Program-made: the position numbers and the translations under genes
Part shown: one piece after another, positions 25,905 through 34,763 of the stretch
Layout: the number at the start of each line of letters is the position of its first letter
How positions within the stretch are numbered: position 1 is the stretch's first letter
The notes under the pieces: generated by a model
What the model was told of the DNA's origin: nothing
Database searches by the model: none
The model's input: only the letters and a program-made list of their open reading frames with translations
DNA from: Agromyces mariniharenae
GTDB taxonomy: Bacteria > Actinomycetota > Actinomycetes > Actinomycetales > Microbacteriaceae
Assembly: GCF_008122505.1 (NCBI RefSeq)
Contig: NZ_VSSB01000002.1
Coordinates: 248,001-312,000 of the forward strand
Length of the DNA: 64,000 bases
Direction: 5' to 3'

Positions 25905-27130
25905 CTCGGCCCCTCCCGGAAGAGGAACGCATCGCCCGGGACCGGGCGCGTAAGCGTGCGTGGTGGGACGCCCATCCGGACTACCGCGCGGAACACCGTA
26001 AGAAGAATCTCGAGCGGCTTCGCGAGCAGAATCGCAACTACATGCGAGCTCAAGCCGCCGAGAAGAAGCGGCGAGAGCGCGAAGTCGAGCGTGTCCGCGA
26101 ATGGAGCAAGCAGAACCCCGACAAGCGCAAGGCCGCGCGCGAGCGATACAAGGCTGCGAACCCCGAGAAGTACCGCGAGGCGCAGCGGGCCTACTACCAC
26201 CGCAACAAGGAAGCGATTCAAGCGCGCCGGGATGCGGCCCGAACGCCCGACAAGGTGCGAGCGGACGCGCGGCGGGACAACGAGAAGCGAGATCGCGCGA
26301 AGCCGGCGAAGCCGCCGTCGCCCGAGCAGCGCGAGCGGTACCAGGCTCAGCAACGTGACAAGAAGCGTGTCGAACGTGCCCTTGCCAAGGCCGGTCTTCC
26401 CTCACGGAGGATCCGGCGGGTCCTCGCCTTCGAGAAGCGCAGGAACGCGGCTGAGGCCGATGCGTTCTTCGCTCGGCGGCGCTCTTACGTCGAGCTGACG
26501 AGGATCAGGAGGCAGGACGAGCCGACTCCGCCGGAGTTGATCAGCCAGTGGAACGATGGGGCCGCGCGGCTTCGGGATCGTCTGCGGTTCCGGCGCGCGG
26601 TCGACGTGTATCAGTTCGAACACGCCGAGCGGTTGCATGAGGAGGTCATCCTAGACTCGCGTGCGCGTGAGTTGGTCTGCAAGCTGCCGTATGACGTACT
26701 CCTCGAGGTACGACGACGCGCCGTGGCAGAGGTCCGCGAAGGCCAGGCCCGCAAGGAGGTTTCGGGCAGAGTCTTGGAGGCGCACCGCAGCGGCGCGGTC
26801 GTGACCGCGGGCAGCGTGCGCGAGCTTGTGCAGGCGAATGTGCGGGCCGGCTGGCGGATCGTGCCGGCACCCACCGGCGTCGCGCCCCAGCAGCTGCTCC
26901 TCGTCAGCGACGAGTACGGCGACGCGCGATTGCTCACGATCGGGCCAGCCGGGGTCGAGGTCCGGGAGTTCGGCACCGCCGCTGGGCGATCGGCGCACAT
27001 TCAGGCCCTCTACGGGGGTATCGGCAGCGTGCCGAGCGCGCCGGCGCTGGGTCCGACTGCGCCTTTGACGGGGGAGCGGCCGACGATGTTCGCCGCCGTG
27101 GATGCGTCCACCGTCGTGGCACGCCGGTAG
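25901..27130 (+). CDS. Highly basic coiled-coil protein
   Basis: A 409-aa protein. Residues 10-180 are almost all Arg, Lys, Glu, Ala and Gln with repeated short motifs (NPDKRKAARERY, NPEKYREAQRAYYHRNKE), forming long charged helices as in nucleic-acid-binding linkers. Residues about 180-330 are more ordered, and the last 80 residues include a compact segment (GWRIVPAPTGV, QLLLVSDEYGDA). No catalytic motif. It may bind DNA or RNA in ICE processing; this is inferred from composition. Confidence 0.6.
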   Translation: MTRPLPEEERIARDRARKRAWWDAHPDYRAEHRKKNLERLREQNRNYMRAQAAEKKRREREVERVREWSKQNPDKRKAARERYKAANPEKYREAQRAYYHRNKEAIQARRDAARTPDKVRADARRDNEKRDRAKPAKPPSPEQRERYQAQQRDKKRVERALAKAGLPSRRIRRVLAFEKRRNAAEADAFFARRRSYVELTRIRRQDEPTPPELISQWNDGAARLRDRLRFRRAVDVYQFEHAERLHEEVILDSRARELVCKLPYDVLLEVRRRAVAEVREGQARKEVSGRVLEAHRSGAVVTAGSVRELVQANVRAGWRIVPAPTGVAPQQLLLVSDEYGDARLLTIGPAGVEVREFGTAAGRSAHIQALYGGIGSVPSAPALGPTAPLTGERPTMFAAVDASTVVARR

Positions 27131-27227
27131 GTGAGTTCGCGCCCACGCGCCCGGACGGCGTTGGAGCGTGGCAGCAACCAGCGCGTCGCGAATGCGATAC
27201 GAGGCTGAGCCCTTCGTCCGGTGCGGC

Positions 27228-27259
27228 TTGGTGTTCACAGGATTCGAACTTATGTTCGA
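27228..27259 (+). promoter_or_regulatory. SOS promoter with perfect LexA box
   Basis: TCGAAC-TTAT-GTTCGA at 27244-27259 is an exact match to the actinobacterial LexA operator (TCGAAC-N4-GTTCGA). A candidate -35 TTGGTG (27228-27233) and -10 TTATGT (27250-27255) are 16 bases apart, so LexA bound here would block the promoter. ATG 27263 starts only 3 bases after the box, giving an almost leaderless transcript. Confidence 0.8.
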
Positions 27260-27262
27260 GTC

Positions 27263-27532
27263 ATGGTCGTTCGATGGCACCCGATCCTGGCCGCCGATGA
27301 GCCAGAGCCGGGGCAATGGCGGCTCCTCGACAGCTACGAGCGTGAGTACGGGCGCGTGACCATCGTTCGGCTGGATGGCGAGGTTCGATACCGAGTTGAG
27401 TTCCGGAACGCCTTGCTCGGCTATGACACGACGTTACGCGGAGCCTGCGAGCGAGTGCACACCGCCTTCATCCGGTCGCATGGGCCGGCAGCGTTCCAGG
27501 GGTACCCAGCCTTCGACTCGCACCGGAAGTAG
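27263..27532 (+). CDS. SOS-controlled small protein
   Basis: ATG 27263 (MVVRWHPIL) is preferred over the upstream in-frame start at 27221 because the LexA box and -10 lie between them. The 89-aa product has a conserved-looking centre (PGQWRLLDSYER, GYDTTLRGACERVHTAF). I recall similar small proteins behind SOS boxes in actinobacteria, but I do not know a function. Control by LexA would link it to DNA damage, the usual trigger for ICE excision. Confidence 0.65.
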   Translation: MVVRWHPILAADEPEPGQWRLLDSYEREYGRVTIVRLDGEVRYRVEFRNALLGYDTTLRGACERVHTAFIRSHGPAAFQGYPAFDSHRK

Positions 27533-27780
27533 CCGAAACGGGCGCGATAATCCGCGTGCCCGTCTCCGCCCCGATCGTTCTGCCCAGTGATAGCCGCGCG
27601 GTGACGAGGCAGGTCGGGGTGACCATTTACGAAGAACGGTTCTTGCCCCGGGCAGTCAGGCGTCGCAATCCAGCGCAGCCGCACAGAAGCCATAGCAGCA
27701 CTTGCACGTCGAAACCACCCCTACAAGTGGGGCGTTGGATCCCGCCTCACGTGGCTGGCCCGCTTGGCTAGCCTGAGTCC

Positions 27781-28163
27781 ATGAATCGCCCCCCGTTGTT
27801 TGGCTGGAGCCAGACGGCGCTCGTCCTTCTCGTCGGCCTCGGCGTGTCTGGGTGCTCGGGCTACTACTCAACTGAGGCAATGGACCTGGCTGCGAATGAG
27901 CGCCCGGCGCTCGAGCCGTGGAGGAGTATGAGCCGACGGACGTCGATATCGCCCGAGCCGAGCAGGAGGCTGCTGACGGGGTCTTCGGGTGGTCCTGCAA
28001 CTACGATCCGAGCTACAACGAGGACTGGCACGACGATGTGCGGTGTAACAAGGGAGCAGAGGTCATCCGGCCGTATCTGCGAGAGTGGGATGACTTCGTG
28101 ACCGAGGCCGAACTCATGGAGTCCGCCCGCGAATACGAGGCCAAACTCAACGCCGGCGGCTGA
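27781..28163 (+). pseudogene. Lipoprotein gene with an apparent one-base frameshift
   Basis: ATG 27781 lies 6 bases after a -10-like TAGCCT (27769-27774), so the transcript may be leaderless. The first 45 residues hold a lipoprotein signal (ALVLLVGLGVSGC, lipid on C25). At 27917-27918 the coding continues in another frame (VEEYEPTDVDIA ... LREWDDFVTEAEL ... EAKLNAGG); one added C (CC to CCC) joins them smoothly as ALEP-VEEYEP. Either the gene is broken or the base call is wrong. The function of the mature acidic lipoprotein is unknown. Confidence 0.55.
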
Positions 28164-28259
28164 CCGCGCCATCGCGTCAGAACGTTCAGCAGCAACCGCG
28201 GCTAGCGGCGCGTGCCTAGCTGCAAGCCCGACACCGAGAGTAAGGGAATCTTCACGGGT

Positions 28260-29537
28260 ATGGACGAAAGCGTACTCAGAATCGTCGCCGACAACCTCCG
28301 CCGCTGGCAGAGCGAAATCAAGGACCAGCGCCACATTCCCGTGAACTCCCCAGGCTTTGCTGTAGCCCTGCAGGAGCGGCTTGCCGAGTCCGGGCTGCTT
28401 GATGAAGCACAGGAACGCTGGGCGGCACGAGATCGCAGGCAGCGCGAACTGGAAGTGCTCTACGGGGAGGCCGTGCGCCGCGTGCCTGGCGCGGTCAACG
28501 AGGACTTGTTGATTCTCGACGACATTGGTGCGTTGCTGATCGAGCTCGACGAGAACGCAGAGCCCTCATACCTCAGGGCCAGCCTCACGCGTGAGAAGTA
28601 CTTCGAGACGATCAGAAGAAAGAGCGCTCCTCGTACTCAAGGAGAGGACAAGGAGGAGTCTCTCGTAGCGCTGCGATCCTCAGCGGATGGTCAGTGGATC
28701 ATTACCCCGCACCAACCGAACCGGTTCACCCCAGACGGGCGCTTTGATGAGCTGAGGGCGGCGTTGAACGAGTTCATGGCGGAGTGGGACTCAACTCCTT
28801 CCAGAAGCAAGCTCGGCAGTAGCTCTGCCGCCTACCCGGACACTTGGGAGGCTCAGATCAGGCAGGCGGTGCAACTCAAGCGCGAAGGACAATTCCTGGC
28901 GTCGGCGAAGATCTACATGGGCCTGACTCGTGTTGCGGGCACGGTCTACACGGGAGTGCTACTCAGCCTTTACAAGACCGTAGCGTGTGCTGGTGATCTC
29001 CTAGACGGCAACTTCCTGCTCATGAGGGCGCTCACAATCTTCCAGCTCGACCCGCATCCGTGGCCTCCCGCGAAGGAGCGGCCGACTACCTTTCAGGACC
29101 ATTTGAGCCGGCTTCTCAAGTCGGCGTCCTCTGAGGCGAGCCTGGAAGCGTACCTCCGCGATATTTCGGGAAATGCGGACTATCGCCTCCCCCGGGATTA
29201 CCCAGCGATGGTCCGGGAACTTCGTGAGCATTATGCGAACGTCGCGAAGCTCCAGGCAAGTGCCGAGTCGCCGCGCGGAGGATGCTACATCGCGACGGCA
29301 GTCTACGGATCGTACGATGCACCTCCAGTCCTCACCCTTCGTCGATTCCGCGATCGGAAGCTCGCCGGGACCGCGACAGGGAGGACGGCGATCAAGGTGT
29401 ACTACGCCGTGAGCCCTTCACTGGCGAAACGTCTCGGGCGAACGGGAGTGCTGAATCGCATGGTGAAGCTCGCCCTTGATGCCGTCGTCGAGTCGCTGGA
29501 TCGCCGGGGCTACTCCAACGACTCTGCAGAATGCTAA
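28260..29537 (+). CDS. CFI-box C-terminal domain protein
   Basis: ATG 28260 (MDESVLRIV) is chosen over GTG 28212; AAGGGA lies about 13 bases before it. The 425-aa product has a helical N-terminal part, a TPR-like middle (LKREGQFLASAKIYMGL) and a C-terminal module beginning GGCYIATAVYGSYDAP followed by LTLRRFRDRKLA and YYAVSPSLAKRLG. That module is the CFI-box domain found at the ends of many unrelated bacterial proteins. Its role is not established. The gene stands alone on the plus strand in the cargo part of the ICE. Confidence 0.65.
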   Translation: MDESVLRIVADNLRRWQSEIKDQRHIPVNSPGFAVALQERLAESGLLDEAQERWAARDRRQRELEVLYGEAVRRVPGAVNEDLLILDDIGALLIELDENAEPSYLRASLTREKYFETIRRKSAPRTQGEDKEESLVALRSSADGQWIITPHQPNRFTPDGRFDELRAALNEFMAEWDSTPSRSKLGSSSAAYPDTWEAQIRQAVQLKREGQFLASAKIYMGLTRVAGTVYTGVLLSLYKTVACAGDLLDGNFLLMRALTIFQLDPHPWPPAKERPTTFQDHLSRLLKSASSEASLEAYLRDISGNADYRLPRDYPAMVRELREHYANVAKLQASAESPRGGCYIATAVYGSYDAPPVLTLRRFRDRKLAGTATGRTAIKVYYAVSPSLAKRLGRTGVLNRMVKLALDAVVESLDRRGYSNDSAEC

Positions 29538-29657
29538 AGGGCGCGGTCGACTCGCGCTCCGGGCTGTGGGTCGGATGACCAGGGTGTGGAGTTCGCGGGG
29601 GCATCTATCGTTCCCCGCTGAGCCGGTCAGACAAGCTCGAGCAAGGTCGGCACCGGC

Positions 29658-30533
29658 TCATCTGGACAGAGGATCGATGAGGCGCTGGTTACGCCGACTC
29701 AATCGCGGCTCGACACTCACGACACCTCGGCCGTCGACGAGATGCCAATACCCGGCCATCGCGCGACCCCACAGGTCGACTGTCTGCCAGTCGCCCGTGA
29801 AGAAGTCGTATCCGAGCACCTGCGAGTGTGAGGGATACAGCAGCGCCCGCTCGACGTAGATCAGTCGCATGTCCCCACTTCGGGCGAGCTCGAGCATCAT
29901 GGCCCACCGCTTCCTCGCCCACAGCCCGATCAACCGAATCATGAGCTCACCGCCTGCGAGCACGGCGAGGCCCATGAGCAGTGCGCCGTAGAACACGAGC
30001 AGTCCGACAGTGCCGAGGTCCGCGGAGCGGACCGCCAGCGGGGCCATGCCCATCGCCGCCACCAAGAGCGCCGCGAAGGACCGGCGTGGGAAGCTCCGCC
30101 GCGGGAGATACGCGAGCACGGCCGCGACCACCAGGCCGACGAGCACCAGCTGCAGCGATAACATCTGCGACACGGCAGCGGGCTCGGCTGCGGCGGGAAG
30201 GCGACTGGCCGCCGAAGACAGCATGGCCAAGGCGACCATCAGCACGACCGCCGGAACGATGATCGCCGCAACAACGACGATCCAGTCCGGAAGGCGGTGG
30301 TGCTCGCGCGCCCTCTCAAGCTGGGCGTTGTACGCGGCACGACGTACCGGGTCGGTGAGGACTTCGCCGGCGGTCACGACGCGCGCATGGTCCCGGGTGG
30401 TGCGGCGGCTGCCGACCAAGTCAGGGTGCGTGGCGAACGCGCGCTCGGTGAGCGCCGCCTCCACCGCCTCGGCGGAGGCGTCAGGGGTGATCCCGAGCGT
30501 CTTGTAGTGGTCGTTATGCCGCATGGCCCTCAC
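29658..30533 (-). CDS. J-domain membrane protein coupled to the relaxase
   Basis: GTG 30533 overlaps the relaxase stop (GTGA), which fixes the start. The 291-aa product begins with a DnaJ-like J domain (HYKTLGITPDASAEAVEAAL; HPD at about residue 37; DPVRRAAYNAQLE), followed by about five membrane helices between residues 80 and 210 and a C-terminal cytoplasmic domain. It may recruit DnaK to the membrane during relaxase loading or unfolding, but this is inferred from the J domain and the genetic coupling. Confidence 0.7.
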   Translation of the reverse strand: MRAMRHNDHYKTLGITPDASAEAVEAALTERAFATHPDLVGSRRTTRDHARVVTAGEVLTDPVRRAAYNAQLERAREHHRLPDWIVVVAAIIVPAVVLMVALAMLSSAASRLPAAAEPAAVSQMLSLQLVLVGLVVAAVLAYLPRRSFPRRSFAALLVAAMGMAPLAVRSADLGTVGLLVFYGALLMGLAVLAGGELMIRLIGLWARKRWAMMLELARSGDMRLIYVERALLYPSHSQVLGYDFFTGDWQTVDLWGRAMAGYWHLVDGRGVVSVEPRLSRRNQRLIDPLSR

Positions 30534-33500
30534 GGTAGACGGATCCGCTGACGTGTCGTCTCTTCGGCGGGGATCTGTGGGCGACGCGACCCGTCGTCCG
30601 AGCGCGGCCGACTGACGGTCGGGGGAGCTGCCTCGACGTGGGAGAGCGCCGTGTGAGCGATCTCGTAGTCGGTGCGCCGCTGATGGTTTAGGTCATCGAT
30701 GGGGCCGAGCGGCGTCGACGAAGTGACGCCCCACTTGTCGCGGTAGGCGGCGATCGTCACCGCGTGTTCGCGCCAGTCGTCTCCGCTTGGCACGCCGAGT
30801 CTCGAGGTCCACGGTTCACGTGTGGCGATCGCGTTGTCGAGTACGCGTTCGGCGCGTTCGTGGATGGCGGTCGCTCGCTCGTCGAGCGCACGCTGCATGT
30901 CCGCGTTGTCGCTGCGGATCACGGGAATGAGGCCGGCGATGCGTTCGCGCCTCGTGCGGGGAGCGTTCGCCGATGCGAGGGCGAGACGATCGGTGAGCCG
31001 CTGATGGATGACTGCGGCCGCGTCGTCGGCGGTGTCGAGTCGACGAGGGTGGACGGCTTCGGAGATGAGCTCAGCGACCGGGAGTTGCTGTTCGTCGACG
31101 CGACGCAGCAGCGCCACGAGCGCGTCGTAGCCGCCATGGCTGCGAAGCTGCGCGTGCTGTTCCTCCCCGAGCGACGCGTTCAGCACAGCGCCGTATCGTT
31201 CGGCGGCGATGTGCGCGGCCAGTGTGTCGTACTCGGCCGCGAGCTGCCGGATGCTTGACACTCGCTCGTACTCGCCTCGAGCCGTTGCGGTGGCGGACGT
31301 ATCCGCGCCGGCCGAACGGAGCACCGACTCGAGCACGTCGCGCCATCCACGCTCGAGCTGTCGGCTCGTGTCCGAGTCGGAGACGCCCACCGTCACGTAT
31401 GCCTTGTTCGAGTGCTTGCCGCGGGTGAGGCCGACGTACGCGACCTCGCGTGTCGTGCTCTCGTCGACGAGCATGTGCGCGGTGTCCACCGTTCGTCCTT
31501 GCGATCGGTGTGCCGTGGTGGCGTATGCGAGTTGCACGTGCTCCCTGAGGTACGCGACGGGAAGGGTCACACGTGCGCCATCCGCGTTCTCAACGACGGC
31601 TTCACCGTTGCGGCGTAGCCTGACGACGATCCACTCCTGACCGTTGCGGACCCACTCACCGTGCGAGTCGCGGAGGGTCCGGTTGTTGTTCCGGGTGACG
31701 AGCCTGTCGCCGAGGTGTGCGCGCATCTGCTCACTGATCGCGGCGGACTCGTCGCTGAGCCAGCCGGCTTTCCTCAGCCATTTCTGGGCGTGGAGATTCA
31801 GCGTGCGGACCTGGGCGTTGTCCGATGCGATCAGCAGCGAATCGAGACCCGCTGCGACATCCGCTTGCCATGCGGCGAGAGCGTCAGCGAGCATTTCGTC
31901 GCTGGTGCCCGACTCGATGCGGTCGTGCGCTGCGTACGTGTCGATCGCGCCGACGTCCCCCAGTCGCAGCAGCACCGAGGCATCCCGCTCCCACTCGGCC
32001 GCGAATCGCCACACCTGGTCGAGCTGTGCGGCGCGATCGCCGCGCTCGGCGACGATGAGCGAGAACGCGCCACCCGCGTCGACGGCGCCGAGCTGTGCCC
32101 AGTCGCCGACGAGCAGGAGTTTCGCCCCTGCGGCCGCGGCCTGCGCGCGGAGTTCGTCAAGGGCGAGGGTGCCGCTCATGCCGGCCTCGTCGACGATGAC
32201 GAGCTGCCCCGGGCGCATGGCGAACCGGGGTCGATCGCCGGTCGATCCTGTGATCCACATCGCGGTGTTCTCGGTCTCGATGCCGAGCGCGTCGCCGAGG
32301 ACGCGAGCGGCCGCGGCCGACGGAGCCAGTCCGATCACCGAGTGCTGCCCGTACTCGTGCTCCCACAGCTCGCGCAGCTTCGCGAGGGTCGTCGTCTTGC
32401 CCGCCCCTGCCGGGCCGACGAGCACGTCGACGGCGAGTCCCGACGTGGCAATGCGAGCGACTGCGTCGCGCTGGTCGTCAGCGAGCATCCGACCCTCACT
32501 GTCGGCGGTGTCGAGCCTGATCGCGATCGCGTCCGCTGTGACGCGGAGGTCGCTGGCCTGATGGGATGCCGCGACGAGGCGACGTTCAGCATCCAGCAGC
32601 GCGCGCGTGGTGAACAGCTCCCGCGCGGTCGGCGCGAACGCGCTGGCGCCATCCGATTGCCGGAACTCTCGTGGCGCGTGCAGCGGGTTTCGAGGCGTCA
32701 GCGCCACCGCGGCCGCGACGACCTGTTCGAGCACGCGACACGACGCGTCAGCGCGGTCGAGGATGCTGCGGAACGTCACCGGCTTGAGCGCACGATGCAC
32801 CTCCGCCATCGCGTTGGCTCGAGTCCACGTCGCTCGGGACCCGGTCAGCGCGGCGAGCACGCGGCCGGCGATCTCACCCACATCGACGATGTCGGAAAGG
32901 TCATCGCCGTGCAGCGACCACTGCGAGTGAGACGACAAGCGTCGATGTCCGGCCTCCACGACGCGTCCGACGAGCCGGTCGGGGTCGGTGATGCGTGCGG
33001 CCCGGTCTCGCCACCACGCCGACAGCTCCTCGAGCGAGCGCACGGTCTTGGATGCGCGGGTGCGCCGAGTCGCCGCCTGCCGCATCCTCCAGACTTGGAA
33101 CCGCGACGGCTCCTTGCCCGTCGCCGCGCGGTACTCCTCGATCAACTCGTCCTTAGCCCGTGCGATCTGCGTCGACCGTTGCGAGAACTCGTCGAGCAGC
33201 GATGACGGGATACCGTCGATCTCCCACTTCCGATTCCGTGCGGCGACGCCGAGCTCGTCTGCGAACAGCGCGCGGCTCTCCTGCGAGTCGTTGAGGTCGC
33301 GCTCCCTCAGGAACCGGGCGTACCGCTCTGGGTAACGCTCCACCGACCGCTCGGTCCACTGGACGCCCAGTCGGTTCGACAGCGCATCCATGAGCGCCGC
33401 GTCGTAGGTCTCGGACAGCGTGACGACGTGAGGCGACAAGGCATGCCGCGAGTCGATGGTGCGCCACTGTCCGTCGGTCGTCTGGACGCGATTCGAGATC

Positions 33501-34144
33501 AGCAGGTGGGTATGCAGCTGCGGGTCGCCCTCTCGCGAATCCCAGTGGTCGAATCCTGTCGCGACCGCGCCAAGCACCTCGAGTTGAACGACGCCGCCAG
33601 TGCCGGCTCGGGTGCGCAGCGCGTCGCGTTCGAGGATCGCGAGGGTCTCCTGCAATGCCTGCTCGTGGACGGCCTTGATCTGCTCCTGCACTGATGCGGG
33701 CGACAGCGCCCAGAGCACGCTGACCGACTTCGGCGGGTTGAACACCAGCTCGAACCCGGCGACGGATGACGGCGGGGTGTGCGCGGTCTCCTCGGCGATG
33801 ATCTTCGCCACAACGTGCTCGCGCGTCGCGTCGTCCAGCGACGTGTCGAGCTGCTTCACGCGCGCGTCGATCCGTTCCTCGAGTGTCGCGACGACAACGT
33901 ACCTCCGCGCCAACGGCTCACCCGTCAACGGGTGAGCGCCAGCACCATAGAGATGCGACAGCTCGGCAGGCGTCACGGTTCGCCCCTCGGCGACCCCAAG
34001 ACCGGCGACACCGGCGCCGTACCAGCGGCCGGCCGGTGTGCCCTCGGCGGCGTAGTAGTCGACAGCGTCACCGCGACCCGCCTCGGCCGCGACAGAGTCC
34101 TGGAAGTACCGCCACGCGTCCTCGCCCGACGCGATCTTCACCAT
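30530..34144 (-). CDS. MobF-family relaxase with RecD-like helicase (TraA type)
   Basis: The ATG at 34144 (MVKIASGEDAW) is the expected MobF start; the longer frame upstream overlaps the zinc-finger gene. The 1,204-aa protein has candidate nicking tyrosines Y30/Y31, FNPPKSVSVLWAL, the metal-binding triad region HWDSREGDPQLHTHLL (H211, H213), then an SF1 helicase: Walker A G577-PAGAGKTTT, VIVDEAGM, GDWAQLGAV, YATTAHRSQGRTVD and YVGLTRG. It cuts the transferred strand at oriT, stays attached, and unwinds the duplex. It is encoded opposite to the secretion genes. Confidence 0.9.
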   Translation of the reverse strand: MVKIASGEDAWRYFQDSVAAEAGRGDAVDYYAAEGTPAGRWYGAGVAGLGVAEGRTVTPAELSHLYGAGAHPLTGEPLARRYVVVATLEERIDARVKQLDTSLDDATREHVVAKIIAEETAHTPPSSVAGFELVFNPPKSVSVLWALSPASVQEQIKAVHEQALQETLAILERDALRTRAGTGGVVQLEVLGAVATGFDHWDSREGDPQLHTHLLISNRVQTTDGQWRTIDSRHALSPHVVTLSETYDAALMDALSNRLGVQWTERSVERYPERYARFLRERDLNDSQESRALFADELGVAARNRKWEIDGIPSSLLDEFSQRSTQIARAKDELIEEYRAATGKEPSRFQVWRMRQAATRRTRASKTVRSLEELSAWWRDRAARITDPDRLVGRVVEAGHRRLSSHSQWSLHGDDLSDIVDVGEIAGRVLAALTGSRATWTRANAMAEVHRALKPVTFRSILDRADASCRVLEQVVAAAVALTPRNPLHAPREFRQSDGASAFAPTARELFTTRALLDAERRLVAASHQASDLRVTADAIAIRLDTADSEGRMLADDQRDAVARIATSGLAVDVLVGPAGAGKTTTLAKLRELWEHEYGQHSVIGLAPSAAAARVLGDALGIETENTAMWITGSTGDRPRFAMRPGQLVIVDEAGMSGTLALDELRAQAAAAGAKLLLVGDWAQLGAVDAGGAFSLIVAERGDRAAQLDQVWRFAAEWERDASVLLRLGDVGAIDTYAAHDRIESGTSDEMLADALAAWQADVAAGLDSLLIASDNAQVRTLNLHAQKWLRKAGWLSDESAAISEQMRAHLGDRLVTRNNNRTLRDSHGEWVRNGQEWIVVRLRRNGEAVVENADGARVTLPVAYLREHVQLAYATTAHRSQGRTVDTAHMLVDESTTREVAYVGLTRGKHSNKAYVTVGVSDSDTSRQLERGWRDVLESVLRSAGADTSATATARGEYERVSSIRQLAAEYDTLAAHIAAERYGAVLNASLGEEQHAQLRSHGGYDALVALLRRVDEQQLPVAELISEAVHPRRLDTADDAAAVIHQRLTDRLALASANAPRTRRERIAGLIPVIRSDNADMQRALDERATAIHERAERVLDNAIATREPWTSRLGVPSGDDWREHAVTIAAYRDKWGVTSSTPLGPIDDLNHQRRTDYEIAHTALSHVEAAPPTVSRPRSDDGSRRPQIPAEETTRQRIRLP

Positions 34145-34149
34145 CGAGA

Positions 34150-34608
34150 TCACGACGTCGCCGCCCGACGCGCCCGGAACGCCGCGACACGACATCGCGT
34201 GGAGCAGTACTGCTGACCTGCTCGGGCGGCCGACATGTCGGCCCGACACGACGCGTTCGCGCAGGTCGTCCGTCGCGGCGCCGCGACACGAGCCGCGTAG
34301 TGCCACGCGCGCTTGCGACATGACGCCGAGCAGAACCGCTGACGCGACAGCGACGACACGAACCAGTCGAGGCAGCTGTCGCAGCGTCGCGTCAGCACGG
34401 ACGTCGCAGCGTCGCATTCCTGACGCGACACACGGCGACGAGCTGCGTCACGACACGCCTGCGAGCAGAACGACGTGTGCTGAGTGCCGGCGACGAACCG
34501 ACGACGACATTCGCGACACCACGACGCGAACCGTCGATGCCCGATGCGCTGCGGCGCGTGAGCCGCGTCGCCGAGCATCGTCATCGCCCGCGACAGCTGA
34601 CGCGTCAT
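34150..34608 (-). CDS. Triple zinc-ribbon protein upstream of the relaxase
   Basis: A 152-aa basic protein ending 5 bases before the relaxase start. It consists of three tandem modules of the form C-x2-C (or C-x3-C) - about 12 - F/Y-C-S-x2-C: CRECRR...FCSQAC, CDSCLD...FCSASC and CANASC...YCSTRC. Each could bind one zinc ion, and the array looks made for repeated DNA contacts. The DNA of this gene and its edges carries eight GCGACA/TGTCGC hexamers. It may be an oriT or relaxase accessory factor; I know no named family. Confidence 0.6.
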   Translation of the reverse strand: MTRQLSRAMTMLGDAAHAPQRIGHRRFASWCRECRRRFVAGTQHTSFCSQACRDAARRRVSRQECDAATSVLTRRCDSCLDWFVSSLSRQRFCSASCRKRAWHYAARVAAPRRTTCANASCRADMSAARAGQQYCSTRCRVAAFRARRAATS

Positions 34609-34763
34609 GCTCGACGCTCCGCGCCGGCGACGGCCAGGCGGATGTCATCGTGAATGCCGTGCCGGTCGTCGCGCCGGGCGACGTGGATCACGGTAGGTCC
34701 GGCCACCCGCACACGGCTGAGTGCATCATCGAGGGTGGTTGCGGCGTTGTGTGTCAGCTTCAT
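34605..34763 (-). CDS. Small hypothetical protein coupled to zinc-ribbon gene
   Basis: ATG at 34763 (MKLTHNAATTLDDAL) with GGAAG 4 bases ahead encodes 52 residues and ends inside the start of the zinc-ribbon gene (4-base overlap). The composition (DALSRVRVAGPTVIHVARR) looks like a small alpha/beta protein. A longer in-frame ORF upstream lacks protein-like character. Modest support only. Confidence 0.45.
   Translation of the reverse strand: MKLTHNAATTLDDALSRVRVAGPTVIHVARRDDRHGIHDDIRLAVAGAERRA

Noticed and set aside
30600..33200. Large plus-strand ORFs over the relaxase
   Set aside because: They are complementary shadows caused by high GC content; residues are Arg-rich without motifs.
34145..34417. 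Relaxase start at 34417
   Set aside because: That part overlaps the zinc-ribbon gene on the same strand and has no MobF-like residues; MVKIASGEDAW at 34144 is the normal start.
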